In this document: in pieces, positions 38,575 to 47,627 of the stretch
How the letters are laid out: the number at the start of each line of letters is the position of its first letter
Position numbering within the stretch: position 1 is the first letter of the stretch
NCBI GenBank assembly: GCA_963610045.1
Contig: CAVDMS010000004.1
Location: 1 to 51,476, forward strand
DNA from: F23-B02 sp963610045
GTDB lineage: Bacteria; Bacillota; Clostridia; Oscillospirales; Oscillospiraceae
Reading direction: 5' to 3'
Length of the DNA: 51,476 bases
The notes under the pieces: generated by a model
Database searches by the model: none
Told to the model about the DNA's origin: nothing
What the model saw: only the letters and a program-made list of their open reading frames with translations
Translations under genes and position numbers: made by a program

Positions 38575-38898
38575 ATGGACGCTCAACTTAAAAGAGGCAT
38601 TTTGGACGTATGCGTTCTCTCCGCAATAAGGGATGAGGAGTCATACGGCTACAAGATGATAAAGGACATGAAGCCGTATATCGAGCTGTCGGAATCCACA
38701 CTGTACACGGTTCTGAAGCGCTTGGAGGCGGCGAATATGCTCACGGTGCACTCCGCCGAGCATGGCGGACGGCTGCGGAAGTACTATAAGATCACCGAAG
38801 CCGGAGTAAAGCGCATCGAGGAATTTAAAAACGAGTGGAAGGAGCTTATCTCCATATACCGTTTTGTTGCCAAGGAGGACGAAAATGAACAAAAATGA
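38575..38898 (+). CDS. PadR-family transcriptional regulator (107 aa)
   Basis: A winged-helix repressor. QLKRGILDVCVLSAIRDEES is the family opening, YGYKMIKDMKPYIELSESTL contains the recognition helix, YTVLKRLEAANMLTVHSAEH and RLRKYYKITEAGVKRIEEF complete the wing and C-terminal helix. Length suits the small PadR subfamily. GGGAGGT lies five bases before the ATG. It overlaps the DUF1700 gene by 14 bases, the well-known PadR-DUF1700-DUF4097 arrangement of Firmicutes, in which PadR probably represses its own operon. Confidence 0.93.
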   Translation: MDAQLKRGILDVCVLSAIRDEESYGYKMIKDMKPYIELSESTLYTVLKRLEAANMLTVHSAEHGGRLRKYYKITEAGVKRIEEFKNEWKELISIYRFVAKEDENEQK

Positions 38899-39499
38899 GT
38901 TTTTTGCGGAGCTTCGGAGCGCTCTGTCGGGTCTGCCGGAGGCGGACGCTCAGGAGCGCCTCGATTTTTACGCCGAGATGATAGACGACCGCATTGAGGA
39001 CGGACTGACCGAAGCGGAAGCCGTCGCAAGCATCGGAACGCCCGATGAGGTAGCCTCGGAGATACTGTCGGAGATCCCGCTTACAAGGCTCGTGAAGGAA
39101 AAGCTAACTCCGAATCGCAGTTTAAAGGTTTGGGAGATCGTGCTGCTGATACTCGGCTGCCCCGTGTGGCTTCCCCTGCTGCTTGCGGCAGCGGCGGTCG
39201 TGCTGTCGCTGTATGCGGCGATCTTGGCGGTGATATCCGCCTTTTGGGTAGTGTTTGCCGCCGTCTGCCTTAGCTCCGCTGCCTGCGTCGTCGCCTGCGT
39301 GGTTTCGTTTACACGCAGCGCTGCCCTGACCGCATTTGCGTTTCTCGGCGCCGCAGCCGTTTGTGCGGGGCTGTCCGTTCTCCTGTTCTTCGGGTGCAGA
39401 GAAGTCAGCAAGGCGCTCATACGGCTTTCGGGAAAAATCGTTTTGAACATAAAGCGCCGCTTTGCGGGAAAGGAATCGGAACATGAAGAGATCGACTAA
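38885..39499 (+). CDS. DUF1700-family membrane protein (204 aa)
   Basis: The N-terminal 80 residues are the soluble DUF1700 part, MNKNEFFAELRSALSGLPEA then YAEMIDDRIEDGLTEAEAVA and SIGTPDEVASEILSEI. After it come three or four membrane helices (about 85-170) and a basic tail. It starts at 38885 with GGAGGACGAAA, inside padR, and overlaps the DUF4097 gene by 17 bases. Function is not established; with its neighbours it probably forms an envelope sensor or stress module. Confidence 0.88.
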   Translation: MNKNEFFAELRSALSGLPEADAQERLDFYAEMIDDRIEDGLTEAEAVASIGTPDEVASEILSEIPLTRLVKEKLTPNRSLKVWEIVLLILGCPVWLPLLLAAAAVVLSLYAAILAVISAFWVVFAAVCLSSAACVVACVVSFTRSAALTAFAFLGAAAVCAGLSVLLFFGCREVSKALIRLSGKIVLNIKRRFAGKESEHEEID

Positions 39500-40328
39500 G
39501 ATATGGCTCATAGCGGCGGGCGCTCTCATCGCCCTCGGACTCATCGTTTTTGCGGTGGTCATGGCGCTAAGCAAGTGGGACTTTACAAAGCTGTCGGACG
39601 TGACTCTTGAGACGAACACATATGAGATAAGCGAGAGCTTTACCGACATTTACATCGAATGCGAGGTCGCCGACATATCGGTCATGCCCTCCGAGGACGG
39701 AGCTTGCAGGGTCGTTTGCAGCGAGGACAAGGACGCAAAGCACAGCGTCTCGGTAAAGGACGGCGTTCTCACGGTGACGGCGGCACAGGAAAAGGCTTGG
39801 CACGAGAACATACATCTCATCGGCTCAAGCACGAAGATCGCCGTCTATCTGCCGGAAGCGGAGCTTAACTCCGTCAAGATCGGCAGCAACACGGGTGAGA
39901 TCACGGTAAAGGGCATAAAAGCGGACGAGTTAAAGCTTTCCGCAACCACCGGCAGTATCACGCTGAGCGCTTCAAGCTGCGGCAGCCTGTCAGTTTGTAC
40001 CGAAACGGGCGGCATCACGATAAAGGACGTTAAGAGCGCAAGCCTCGTTTCAAAGGGCAGCACCGGCAGCACCGTACTTAAAAACGTCATCGTCGGCGGC
40101 AAAGCCGAGATCGAGCGCAGCACGGGCGACATTGAGCTTTACCGCTGCGACGCAGAAGCGCTCGACATTGAAACCGACACGGGCGATATCACCGCCACTT
40201 TGCTCTCCGGCAAGGACTTTGACGCCGACTCCTCTACCGGGGACGTGAGCGTTCCCGACGGAAGCTCAGGGGGAAAGTGCAGAGTGCGGACAGGCACCGG
40301 GAGCATAGACATAAAGCTCGTTAAATAA
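39483..40328 (+). CDS. DUF4097-family membrane-anchored beta-repeat protein (281 aa)
   Basis: One N-terminal transmembrane helix (IWLIAAGALIALGLIVFAVV) is followed by a beta-helix-like DUF4097 domain with short repeats such as GSNTGEITVKGIKADELKLS, TETGGITIKDVKSASL, RSTGDIELYRCDAEALDI and TDTGDITATLLSGKDFDADS. The repeated S/T-x-T-G-x-I rungs are characteristic. ATG 39483 has AGGA eight bases upstream, inside the previous gene. The last gene of the PadR operon, closed by a strong terminator. The domain is thought to act in adhesion-like or stress-sensing assemblies at the membrane. Confidence 0.9.
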   Translation: MKRSTKIWLIAAGALIALGLIVFAVVMALSKWDFTKLSDVTLETNTYEISESFTDIYIECEVADISVMPSEDGACRVVCSEDKDAKHSVSVKDGVLTVTAAQEKAWHENIHLIGSSTKIAVYLPEAELNSVKIGSNTGEITVKGIKADELKLSATTGSITLSASSCGSLSVCTETGGITIKDVKSASLVSKGSTGSTVLKNVIVGGKAEIERSTGDIELYRCDAEALDIETDTGDITATLLSGKDFDADSSTGDVSVPDGSSGGKCRVRTGTGSIDIKLVK

Positions 40329-40331
40329 GCG

Positions 40332-40366
40332 AAAACGCAGTAATCTCAACGATTACTGCGTTTTTT
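40332..40366. terminator. Bidirectional terminator between DUF4097 and polC
   Basis: AAAACGCAGTAATC pairs perfectly with GATTACTGCGTTTT around five bases, with T runs on either strand. Confidence 0.92.
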
Positions 40367-40367
40367 A

Positions 40368-43300
40368 TCAGAATGAGTCGAACAGGCTTGTCTGCGACGA
40401 GTCCGGCATATTGCCGAGTGCGCCGAGGCGCTTGAGCGCTTCAAGGTGGCTTTGGCTGACCTTCGGACAGGCGGCGCTGACCTCCTCGACCGATATGTAG
40501 CTTCTGCCGTTTTTAGTGCAATTCGAAAGATCGACCGCCGCCGCCTCGCCGAGTCCCGATATCGCCACGAAGGGCGGGCGAAGCTTGCCGTCGGATGTTA
40601 TCACAAACTTCGTCGCATCGGACTCGTAAAGGTCGATGGGCGCAAACTCAAAGCCTCGCATATAGAACTCGTAAACCGCCTCAAGCGTCGTGAGGATACC
40701 GTCCTCGTTGGCGGTGACGTCTGGCTTTTGCTTTAAGTCGTTTATCTTTCTGCGGATGGACGCTGCGTCCCCCATCATCATCTCCGCATCGAAGTTGTTC
40801 TTCTGACTGCGGCGGTAGAAGTATGCACTGTAATACGCAAGCGGCTCATGCACCTTAAACCACGCAATGCGGAACGCCATCATGACGTATGCGACGGCGT
40901 GCGCCTTCGGGAAAAGGTACGCTATCTTGCGGCAGGACTCGATATACCAGTCGGGTACGTCCATTCTGCGCATCTGCTCCTCAGCATCGCCGGGGAACTC
41001 ACCGCTTTTCTTGACCTTGCCCTTACGCACCGCCTCCATCGTTTTAAACGCAAGCGACGGCTCCATTCCCTTCTGAATGAGGTAGATCATAATGTCGTCA
41101 CGGCAGCCGACGGTCTCGTTGACGGTCGCAATGCCGTTTAGGACAAGCTCCTTTATATTGCCCGCCCAAACGTCCGTACCGTGGGAGAAGCCGGAAAGCC
41201 GCACAAGGGTGTCAAACTGCGTGGGGCGTGTGTCGACGAGCATCTGACGGGTGAAGTTCGTACCGAATTCGGGAATACCTATCGTTCCCGTTTTGCCGAT
41301 TATCGGGTCGTCGTCCGGTAGTCCGAGGATCTCCGGCGAGGTGAATATCTTCATGGTGTCGGGGTCGGAGAGTGATATGCTCTTGGGATCGACATTCGTT
41401 GCGTCCTGAAGCATTCGGATCATCGTCGGGTCATCGTGACCCAACTCGTCGAGCTTTAGGAGGTTTGCCTCCATGCAGTGATATTCAAAGTGCGTCGTGA
41501 TTATGCTGCTGGTCGGATCGTCCGCCGGGTGCTGCACCGGGCAGAAGTCGGTCACGTCCATATCCTGCGGTATGACGACAAGTCCGCCGGGGTGCTGACC
41601 CGTGGTGCGCTTTATGCCGACAAGTCCCTTTGAAAGGCGGTTCTCCTCCGCCTTGGTGACGGTGAGATTCCGCTCCTCAAGGTATTTTTTGACGTAGCCG
41701 TAGGCGGTCTTTTCCGCCAGCGTTCCGATGGTTCCGGCTCTGAAAACGTGGTCCGAGCCGAACAGCTCCTCGGTGTATTTGTGGGCGGCCGCCTGATATT
41801 CGCCGGAGAAGTTGAGGTCGATATCGGGGGTCTTTTCGTTGCCGGGGTAGCCGAGGAAGGTCTCAAACGGAATGTCAAAGCCGTCCCTGTTGAGCTGCGT
41901 TCCGCACACCGGGCAGGGCTTTTCGGGCATATCCGCACCGCAGCCGTAGCTGCCGTCAAGCACGAACTCCGAGTGCTTGCACTTGGGGCAGACGTAGTGC
42001 GGCGGAAGAGAGTTGACCTCCGTGATGCCGGACATATACGCAACGATGGACGAGCCGACGGAACCTCTGGAGCCGACAAGGTAGCCGTTTTCAAGCGAGT
42101 TTTGCACCAGCTTTTGCGCCGACATATAGATAACGTCGTAGTTGTGGTCAAGTATCGTGTTAAGCTCGGTATCGACACGGCTTTTTACGATCTCCGGAGG
42201 ATCGTCGCCGTAGATCTCGTGCATCTTTCCGTAGACAAGCTCTTTAAGCTGCTCTGCGGAATTTTCGATCTTCGGCGGGAAAAGCTCCTTCGGCAGAAGC
42301 TCGATAGGCTCTATCTGCTCCGCTATCATGTTGGTGTTCGCAACGACCGTCTCGTATGCAAGCTCCTCGCCGAGGTACTCAAACTCCTTGAGCATCTCGT
42401 TTGTCGTTCGGAAGTAGATGGGGCAGCCCCTGTCGGCGTCGGAAAACTTCTTCGCAGCCTGGAGTATTTTGCGGTACTGCTCGTCCTCCGGGTCGAGGAA
42501 GTGAACGTCACTCGCCGCAATGACGGGCTTTCCGAGTGCCTTGCCTATCGCAATTATCCTGCGATTGTAGTCCTGAAGCACGGTCTCGTCACGCACGGCG
42601 CCGTTTTCCACAAGGAAGCCGTTGTTCGGAATCGGCTGTATCTCAAGGTAATCGTAGAACGACGCAATGCGTTTAAGCTCCGCATCGGAAGCGCCGTGCA
42701 TCACCGCACCGTACAACTCGCCCATTCCGCAGGCGGAGCCGACGAGTATGCCCTCACGGTGCTGTATAAGCAGACTTTTCGGCACCGTGGGCGTTTTGTG
42801 GAAGTATTTGAGGTAGGACTGCGAGACCATTTCGTAGAGGTTTTTGAGTCCCTTTTTGTTCTTGACAAGGAGTATCATATGGCGTGATCTGCCGTGGTCG
42901 GCGGGCTTTATACGCCTGTAAACACGCTCAATGCCGTTTAGGTCCTCCGCACCCTGCTGCTTCAGCATTGTGAGGAAGCGCCCCATTATCCTGCCGCAGA
43001 CGAGCGCATCGTCCGAGGCACGGTGGTGGTTGAAGTCCGGCAGGCTGAGCCTGTTTGACACCATGTCGAGCTTGTGCCGCTTCATGTCCGGCAGCAGCGC
43101 CTGCGACAGCGTGAGCGTGTCAAGGTAAACGGGGTCAAAGTCGATGCCGCAGCGGTCCGCCGCCGCAGACATGAAGCCCGTGTCAAAGCTTGCGTTGTGC
43201 GCAACGAGGGGTCTGTCCCCCGCAAATTCGAGGAAGGCACGCAGCGCCTCCTCCTCGGAGGGTGCGTCCTTCACGTCGGAGTCCCGGATGCCCGTGAGCT

Positions 43301-44369
43301 GGGTGATCTCCGCCGGGATGTGCATACCGGGATTGACGAAGGTGTTGAAGCTCTCCTTCACCTCGTCGCCGGAGAAGATGACCGCACCGATCTCCGTCAT
43401 TCTGTCGCTGCCGGCGTTGAGTCCCGTCGTTTCGATGTCGAAAGCGACGATCTCGGTGTCAAGCGGCAGAGAGCTTTCGCCGTGCAGCGCAACGGAGCCG
43501 TCGATGTCGTTTACGAAGTAGCACTCCATTCCGTAAATGATCTTGACGCCGTGCTTCTTGCCCGCCTTCCACATATCCGGGAACGCCTGACACACGCCGT
43601 GGTCGGTGACGGCGATCGCAGGCATACCCCAGTACGCCGCTCTTTTGACTATGGCTTCGGGATCGGTGAGCGCATCGAGCGCCGAAAACCTCGTATGAAC
43701 GTGAAGCTCGACACGCTTCGTCTCGGCGTCGTCGGTGCGGATGTGGCGCTTGCCCTTCATGATGCTGCGAGGCTCGATGCACATATCCTCGTCGTAGCGG
43801 CTGTAGCCGACGTTTCCTGCGATTATGAGGTGGTCGCCGACGTTAATTGCGTCGATTATGCCGTGATCCTCGTCAGGCTTGAGATATTTCGAGACACGCA
43901 CGGAGCCGTGCATATCGGTGATGTCAAAGCAAAGCACCGCAGCGTCCCTCTTGAGGTTCTTGCGGCTTGCGACCTCGAACACGTCGCCCTCGATGACGAC
44001 GTTGCCGGAGTCGAGGTTAAGCTCGTTTATCGGCGTGGGTGCGTTTCTTATTTTTCTGCCCATGAGGACATCGCCCTCAGGTCTCGGTCCCGACTGCTTC
44101 TGTGCAGCCGGAGCCTTCGGCGTCTCGATCTTGGGGTAGTCGCCCTTGATCTCGACGCCATGAAGCCCGTAGTCCGCAGAAAGGCAGGCGGAAAGGCGGC
44201 TCAGCTCTGCGGGTGCGGGCATACGCCCAAAGGTCGCCGAGACCTTCATTCTGCCCTCCGACAGCGAGACCTCGACGTCCGTAACGTATGCCTTATTAAG
44301 CCCTCCGCACAGGTCGGACAGTGCGGAGCAGCCGGGGAATATGCTCAAAAACGGTGTATGCTCGTTCAT
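40368..44369 (-). CDS. polC: DNA polymerase III alpha subunit, Gram-positive PolC type (1333 aa)
   Basis: The main replicative polymerase of low-GC Gram-positive bacteria. Order: N-terminal domain; OB-fold near 120-205; PHP domain starting ELHVHTRFSALDAL (223-230 for HVHTRFSA); the inserted DEDDh proofreading exonuclease beginning VAFDIETTGLNAG (311-317 for DIETTGL); the rest of PHP; a four-Cys zinc finger (CPKCKHSEF and CPVCGTQL); and the polymerase core with TPDIDLNFSGEY, the PolC catalytic Asp motif. The exonuclease inside PHP identifies PolC rather than DnaE. It is about 100 residues shorter than the Bacillus enzyme, mainly at the N-terminus. Last gene of the pyrH-to-polC run. Confidence 0.97.
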   Translation of the reverse strand: MNEHTPFLSIFPGCSALSDLCGGLNKAYVTDVEVSLSEGRMKVSATFGRMPAPAELSRLSACLSADYGLHGVEIKGDYPKIETPKAPAAQKQSGPRPEGDVLMGRKIRNAPTPINELNLDSGNVVIEGDVFEVASRKNLKRDAAVLCFDITDMHGSVRVSKYLKPDEDHGIIDAINVGDHLIIAGNVGYSRYDEDMCIEPRSIMKGKRHIRTDDAETKRVELHVHTRFSALDALTDPEAIVKRAAYWGMPAIAVTDHGVCQAFPDMWKAGKKHGVKIIYGMECYFVNDIDGSVALHGESSLPLDTEIVAFDIETTGLNAGSDRMTEIGAVIFSGDEVKESFNTFVNPGMHIPAEITQLTGIRDSDVKDAPSEEEALRAFLEFAGDRPLVAHNASFDTGFMSAAADRCGIDFDPVYLDTLTLSQALLPDMKRHKLDMVSNRLSLPDFNHHRASDDALVCGRIMGRFLTMLKQQGAEDLNGIERVYRRIKPADHGRSRHMILLVKNKKGLKNLYEMVSQSYLKYFHKTPTVPKSLLIQHREGILVGSACGMGELYGAVMHGASDAELKRIASFYDYLEIQPIPNNGFLVENGAVRDETVLQDYNRRIIAIGKALGKPVIAASDVHFLDPEDEQYRKILQAAKKFSDADRGCPIYFRTTNEMLKEFEYLGEELAYETVVANTNMIAEQIEPIELLPKELFPPKIENSAEQLKELVYGKMHEIYGDDPPEIVKSRVDTELNTILDHNYDVIYMSAQKLVQNSLENGYLVGSRGSVGSSIVAYMSGITEVNSLPPHYVCPKCKHSEFVLDGSYGCGADMPEKPCPVCGTQLNRDGFDIPFETFLGYPGNEKTPDIDLNFSGEYQAAAHKYTEELFGSDHVFRAGTIGTLAEKTAYGYVKKYLEERNLTVTKAEENRLSKGLVGIKRTTGQHPGGLVVIPQDMDVTDFCPVQHPADDPTSSIITTHFEYHCMEANLLKLDELGHDDPTMIRMLQDATNVDPKSISLSDPDTMKIFTSPEILGLPDDDPIIGKTGTIGIPEFGTNFTRQMLVDTRPTQFDTLVRLSGFSHGTDVWAGNIKELVLNGIATVNETVGCRDDIMIYLIQKGMEPSLAFKTMEAVRKGKVKKSGEFPGDAEEQMRRMDVPDWYIESCRKIAYLFPKAHAVAYVMMAFRIAWFKVHEPLAYYSAYFYRRSQKNNFDAEMMMGDAASIRRKINDLKQKPDVTANEDGILTTLEAVYEFYMRGFEFAPIDLYESDATKFVITSDGKLRPPFVAISGLGEAAAVDLSNCTKNGRSYISVEEVSAACPKVSQSHLEALKRLGALGNMPDSSQTSLFDSF

Positions 44370-45422
44370 TTATGTATCCTTTTCAATGAGTTCGATAAGT
44401 GCGTCGCAAAGCTGCTCATAGGGGTATTTGCCGAGTATCTCGCCCTTGCGGAACAAAAGACCGCAGTCCTTGCCCCCGGCAATGCCGTAGTCGGCTTCCC
44501 TCGCCTCGCCGGGACCGTTCACGACGCAGCCCATGACTGCGACGGTGAGGTCGCCCTTGAGGTCCTTTATGCGCTCCTCCACCTGATGCGCAAGCGTTAT
44601 GAGGTCGATCTGCGTTCTGCCGCAGGTCGGACATGAGACGAGCTTTACGCCCTTGCGCAGTCCGCACGCCTTCAAAATTGCTATCCCCGTCTTGACCTCC
44701 TCGACGGGAGGAGCGGTGAGCGACACTCTTATCGTGTTGCCGATGCCCTCGCTGAGGAGCGTTCCTATCCCGACCGCAGACTGGATGGTCCCGTTCCATG
44801 CGGTACCCGTCTCGGTGACGCCGAGGTGCAGGGGGTATTTAAACTCCGTTGATGCAAGCCTGTACGCCGCAACGGTGAGCGGTACGCTCGACGCCTTCAT
44901 CGAAAGGCAGATATCGTCAAAGCCGTACTTATTTAAAAGCGCAATATGTCCCCTTGCGCTCTCGACCATCGCCTCGGCGCAGGGGTGTCCGTATTTTTCG
45001 ATGAGCCGGGCTTCGAGCGAACCGGCATTAACGCCGATGCGGATGGGGATGCCGTGCTTTCGGCACGCCTCCGCCACCGCCTTCACGTTTTCCTCACCGC
45101 CGATGTTGCCGGGGTTTATGCGTATCTTGTCGATGCCCCGCTCGGCAGCGATAAGCGCAAGCTTGTGGTTAAAGTGAATGTCCGCAACAAGCGGAACGCT
45201 CACCTGCGCTTTTATCCTGTCTATCGCTTCGGCGGCTGCGGTGTCGGGTATCGCAAGGCGCACTATATCGCAGCCTGCCGCCTGAAGCTCCTTTATCTGT
45301 GCGACGGTCGCCTCAACGTCGTCGGTCTTTGTGTTGCACATACTCTGGACCGTCACGGCGGAGCTGCCGCCTATCTTCACGCCGCCGACGGAAATTTCGG
45401 CGGTGCTTTCTCTTATTTCCAT
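44370..45422 (-). CDS. ispG: 4-hydroxy-3-methylbut-2-enyl diphosphate synthase (IspG/GcpE)
   Basis: The penultimate MEP-pathway enzyme, a 4Fe-4S protein that converts MEcPP to HMBPP. VQSMCNTKTDDVEATVAQI, VADIHFNHKLAL and IRINPGNIGGEENV form the TIM barrel; the cluster ligands are in CPTCGRTQ and VMGCVVNGPGEA. At 350 residues it is the bacterial short form. GAGGTAAGAGC precedes the ATG. It lies between rseP and polC, where Bacillus has proS. Its stop directly abuts the polC start. Confidence 0.97.
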   Translation of the reverse strand: MEIRESTAEISVGGVKIGGSSAVTVQSMCNTKTDDVEATVAQIKELQAAGCDIVRLAIPDTAAAEAIDRIKAQVSVPLVADIHFNHKLALIAAERGIDKIRINPGNIGGEENVKAVAEACRKHGIPIRIGVNAGSLEARLIEKYGHPCAEAMVESARGHIALLNKYGFDDICLSMKASSVPLTVAAYRLASTEFKYPLHLGVTETGTAWNGTIQSAVGIGTLLSEGIGNTIRVSLTAPPVEEVKTGIAILKACGLRKGVKLVSCPTCGRTQIDLITLAHQVEERIKDLKGDLTVAVMGCVVNGPGEAREADYGIAGGKDCGLLFRKGEILGKYPYEQLCDALIELIEKDT

Positions 45423-45426
45423 GCTC

Positions 45427-46482
45427 TTACCTCGCTATCAGCTTTGCAATGTCGTTGTACATCACGACCGCCATCAGTCCCAAAAGCAGCACCATGCCCA
45501 CAAGGTGGATGTAGCCCTCGTACTTGGGGTCAAGCCGCTTATGCGTCAGCTTCTCGATAATGAGCGTCACGATGAGCAGGAACACCCTGCCGCCGTCGAG
45601 CGCCGGGATGGGCAGCATATTCATTATCGCAAGGTTTATCGCAATGAGCGCCGAGATGTACAGCATATTCTTGACTGCGGCGTCCGTGCTGCCGGAGTTT
45701 TCGCCGACATTGTTCATCATGTCTACGATGCCGACGGGCCCCGCCATATCGTCAAGCTTCACGGCGCCGTGGATGAGGTCCTCAAGACCTAGCCACACCC
45801 AACGTGAAAACTCCTTTGCGGTGCGCCAGCTGTAATCTAGGCAGGTACCGAAGCTGTTTTTCTCCTGTGAGAAAATGAAGCCGTACTTCGGACCGCTGTT
45901 TTTGTACTCCTCGTAGACACGCTTTTCAAGGCTCACGTTTTTAAGCTCGACCTTTTCGCCGTTGCGCAGGACCACGATGTCATAGCTGCCGCTGCCCCGC
46001 TCCATGAACATGGAAACGTCGGAGCTGAGGTATATTCTGTTGCCGTCAACGCTGTAAAACTCGTCGCCGACCTGAAAATATTCGCTGCTCTCATACGGGC
46101 AGCCGTCCATAAACTCGCCGATGACGGGCGTCGTAAACGCCTCGGCGTCGGCATACATGGCGATTATCAGGATAACGCCCAAAAGGAAGTTCATAAAGGA
46201 GCCTGCGCAGAGTATAAGTACCTTTTTCCAAGCCCTCTGATTGGTGAAGGCTCTCGGATCGTCGGAGGCTTCGTCCTCCGCTTCCATGGCGCAGAAGCCG
46301 CCTATCGGCAGTATCCTCAAGGCGTACAGCGTCTCGCCCTTGCGCTTTTTGAACAGCGCAGGACCCATTCCTATGGCAAATTCGTTTACCTTGACGCCGC
46401 AAAGCTTTGCTACGACAAAGTGTCCCAACTCGTGTACGGCGATCAGAACGCCGAAAACCAAAATAGCAATTACAATATACAT
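45427..46482 (-). CDS. rseP: Site-2 intramembrane metalloprotease RseP/RasP
   Basis: A membrane-embedded zinc protease that cuts anti-sigma factors and signal-peptide remnants. The zinc motif HELGH is at residues 18-22 in VLIAVHELGHFVVAKLCGV; the second site is NLAIMNMLPIPALDGGRVFL. A PDZ-like domain occupies about 120-200 (FQVGDEFYSVDGNRIYL). Four membrane helices fit the family. The ATG overlaps the dxr stop by one base (TAATG), so translation is coupled. A sporulation role such as SpoIVFB is less likely given its place in the pyrH cluster. Confidence 0.95.
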   Translation of the reverse strand: MYIVIAILVFGVLIAVHELGHFVVAKLCGVKVNEFAIGMGPALFKKRKGETLYALRILPIGGFCAMEAEDEASDDPRAFTNQRAWKKVLILCAGSFMNFLLGVILIIAMYADAEAFTTPVIGEFMDGCPYESSEYFQVGDEFYSVDGNRIYLSSDVSMFMERGSGSYDIVVLRNGEKVELKNVSLEKRVYEEYKNSGPKYGFIFSQEKNSFGTCLDYSWRTAKEFSRWVWLGLEDLIHGAVKLDDMAGPVGIVDMMNNVGENSGSTDAAVKNMLYISALIAINLAIMNMLPIPALDGGRVFLLIVTLIIEKLTHKRLDPKYEGYIHLVGMVLLLGLMAVVMYNDIAKLIAR

Positions 46483-47627
46483 TAAGAGAAATGCTCCCTG
46501 ACAAATGCTCTGGCGGCTTCGTCCGCCGCAAGGATCGTTTCAAGATCCGGGTCCTTTACTATTTCTATGCCCTCGACGGCGCTTAAAGCACAGTCGTATA
46601 TTTCATTATACCCTATGCGTCCGGCAAGAAACATTGCGACCGCCACCTCGTTTGCGGCGCTCATTATGCACGGTGCGGTGCCGCCCGTCCTTGCGCAGTC
46701 CATCGCAAGCTTTAAGCACGGCGTCTTTTCATAGTCCGGCGCTTCAAAGCTCAGATCCTTCATTCGCCAGAAGTCGAGGCGCTCAAAGGGCGACGCCTTG
46801 CGTTCGGGATAGGTCAGCGCAAGCTGTATGGGAAGTCCCATGTCCGGCACTCCGAGCTGCGCTATGACGGTGCCGTCAACAAGCTCCACCATCGAATGGA
46901 CTATGCTCTGCGGGTGAATGACGACCTGAATATCATCCGGCGTGACGCCGAAAAGGTGCATCGCCTCGATAAATTCAAGCCCCTTGTTCATCATCGTCGC
47001 CGAGTCCACGGATATCTTTGCACCCATGCTCCAGTTCGGGTGCTTCACCGCCTGTTCGGGGGTGACGGACACAAGCTCGCTCCTTGCCTTTCCTCTGAAC
47101 GGTCCGCCGGAGCCTGTGAGCAGTATGCGTTTAAGCTCGCCCTCCCTGCGTCCCATAAGACACTGAAAGATGGCGGAATGTTCCGAATCCACGGGGATTA
47201 TCTCGGCGCCGTTCAGCTTTGCAGCCGGCATGACGAGACTGCCCGCACATACGAGCGTCTCCTTATTTGCAAGGGCTATACGCTTTTTCGCCTTTATCGC
47301 CGCAAGCGTCGGCTTTAAGCCGACCGAACCCGAAACCGCCGTAACGGCGCAGTCCGAGTCCTCCCACGTTGCGGCCTCTATAAGCCCGCTCATGCCGCTG
47401 CCGACCTTTATGTCGGTGTCCGCAAGCCTTATGCGAAGCTCCTTTGCCGCCTCCTCGTCGTAGGCGGCGACAAAGCGGGGCTTTAAGCGTCTTGCGTATT
47501 CCTCCGCTCTGTCGGCTTTTTTGTTGACGGTCATCGCCGCAACCGGCAGTCCGAGATGCTCCGCTGCGGCAATGCTCTGTCTGCCTATGGAGCCGGTGCA
47601 GCCGAGAATGCTGATCGCTTTCGTCAT
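46482..47627 (-). CDS. dxr: 1-deoxy-D-xylulose 5-phosphate reductoisomerase
   Basis: The first committed MEP enzyme, DXP to MEP with NADPH. ISILGCTGSIGRQSIAAAEH is the NADPH site; ALANKETLVCAGSLVM, PVDSEHSAIFQC (metal-binding Asp and Glu), SGGPFRGK, KHPNWSMGAKISVDSATMMN and HPQSIVHSMVELVDGTVIAQ are family signatures. 381 residues is normal. The ATG overlaps the uppS stop as ATGA. In most Firmicutes cdsA lies between uppS and dxr; here it is missing. Confidence 0.97.
   Translation of the reverse strand: MTKAISILGCTGSIGRQSIAAAEHLGLPVAAMTVNKKADRAEEYARRLKPRFVAAYDEEAAKELRIRLADTDIKVGSGMSGLIEAATWEDSDCAVTAVSGSVGLKPTLAAIKAKKRIALANKETLVCAGSLVMPAAKLNGAEIIPVDSEHSAIFQCLMGRREGELKRILLTGSGGPFRGKARSELVSVTPEQAVKHPNWSMGAKISVDSATMMNKGLEFIEAMHLFGVTPDDIQVVIHPQSIVHSMVELVDGTVIAQLGVPDMGLPIQLALTYPERKASPFERLDFWRMKDLSFEAPDYEKTPCLKLAMDCARTGGTAPCIMSAANEVAVAMFLAGRIGYNEIYDCALSAVEGIEIVKDPDLETILAADEAARAFVREHFS

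Noticed and set aside
43074..44636. A 520-codon plus-strand frame opposite polC and the end of ispG
   Set aside because: It lies fully within PolC and IspG coding sequence, which carry all conserved motifs; no ribosome site and no recognisable domain.
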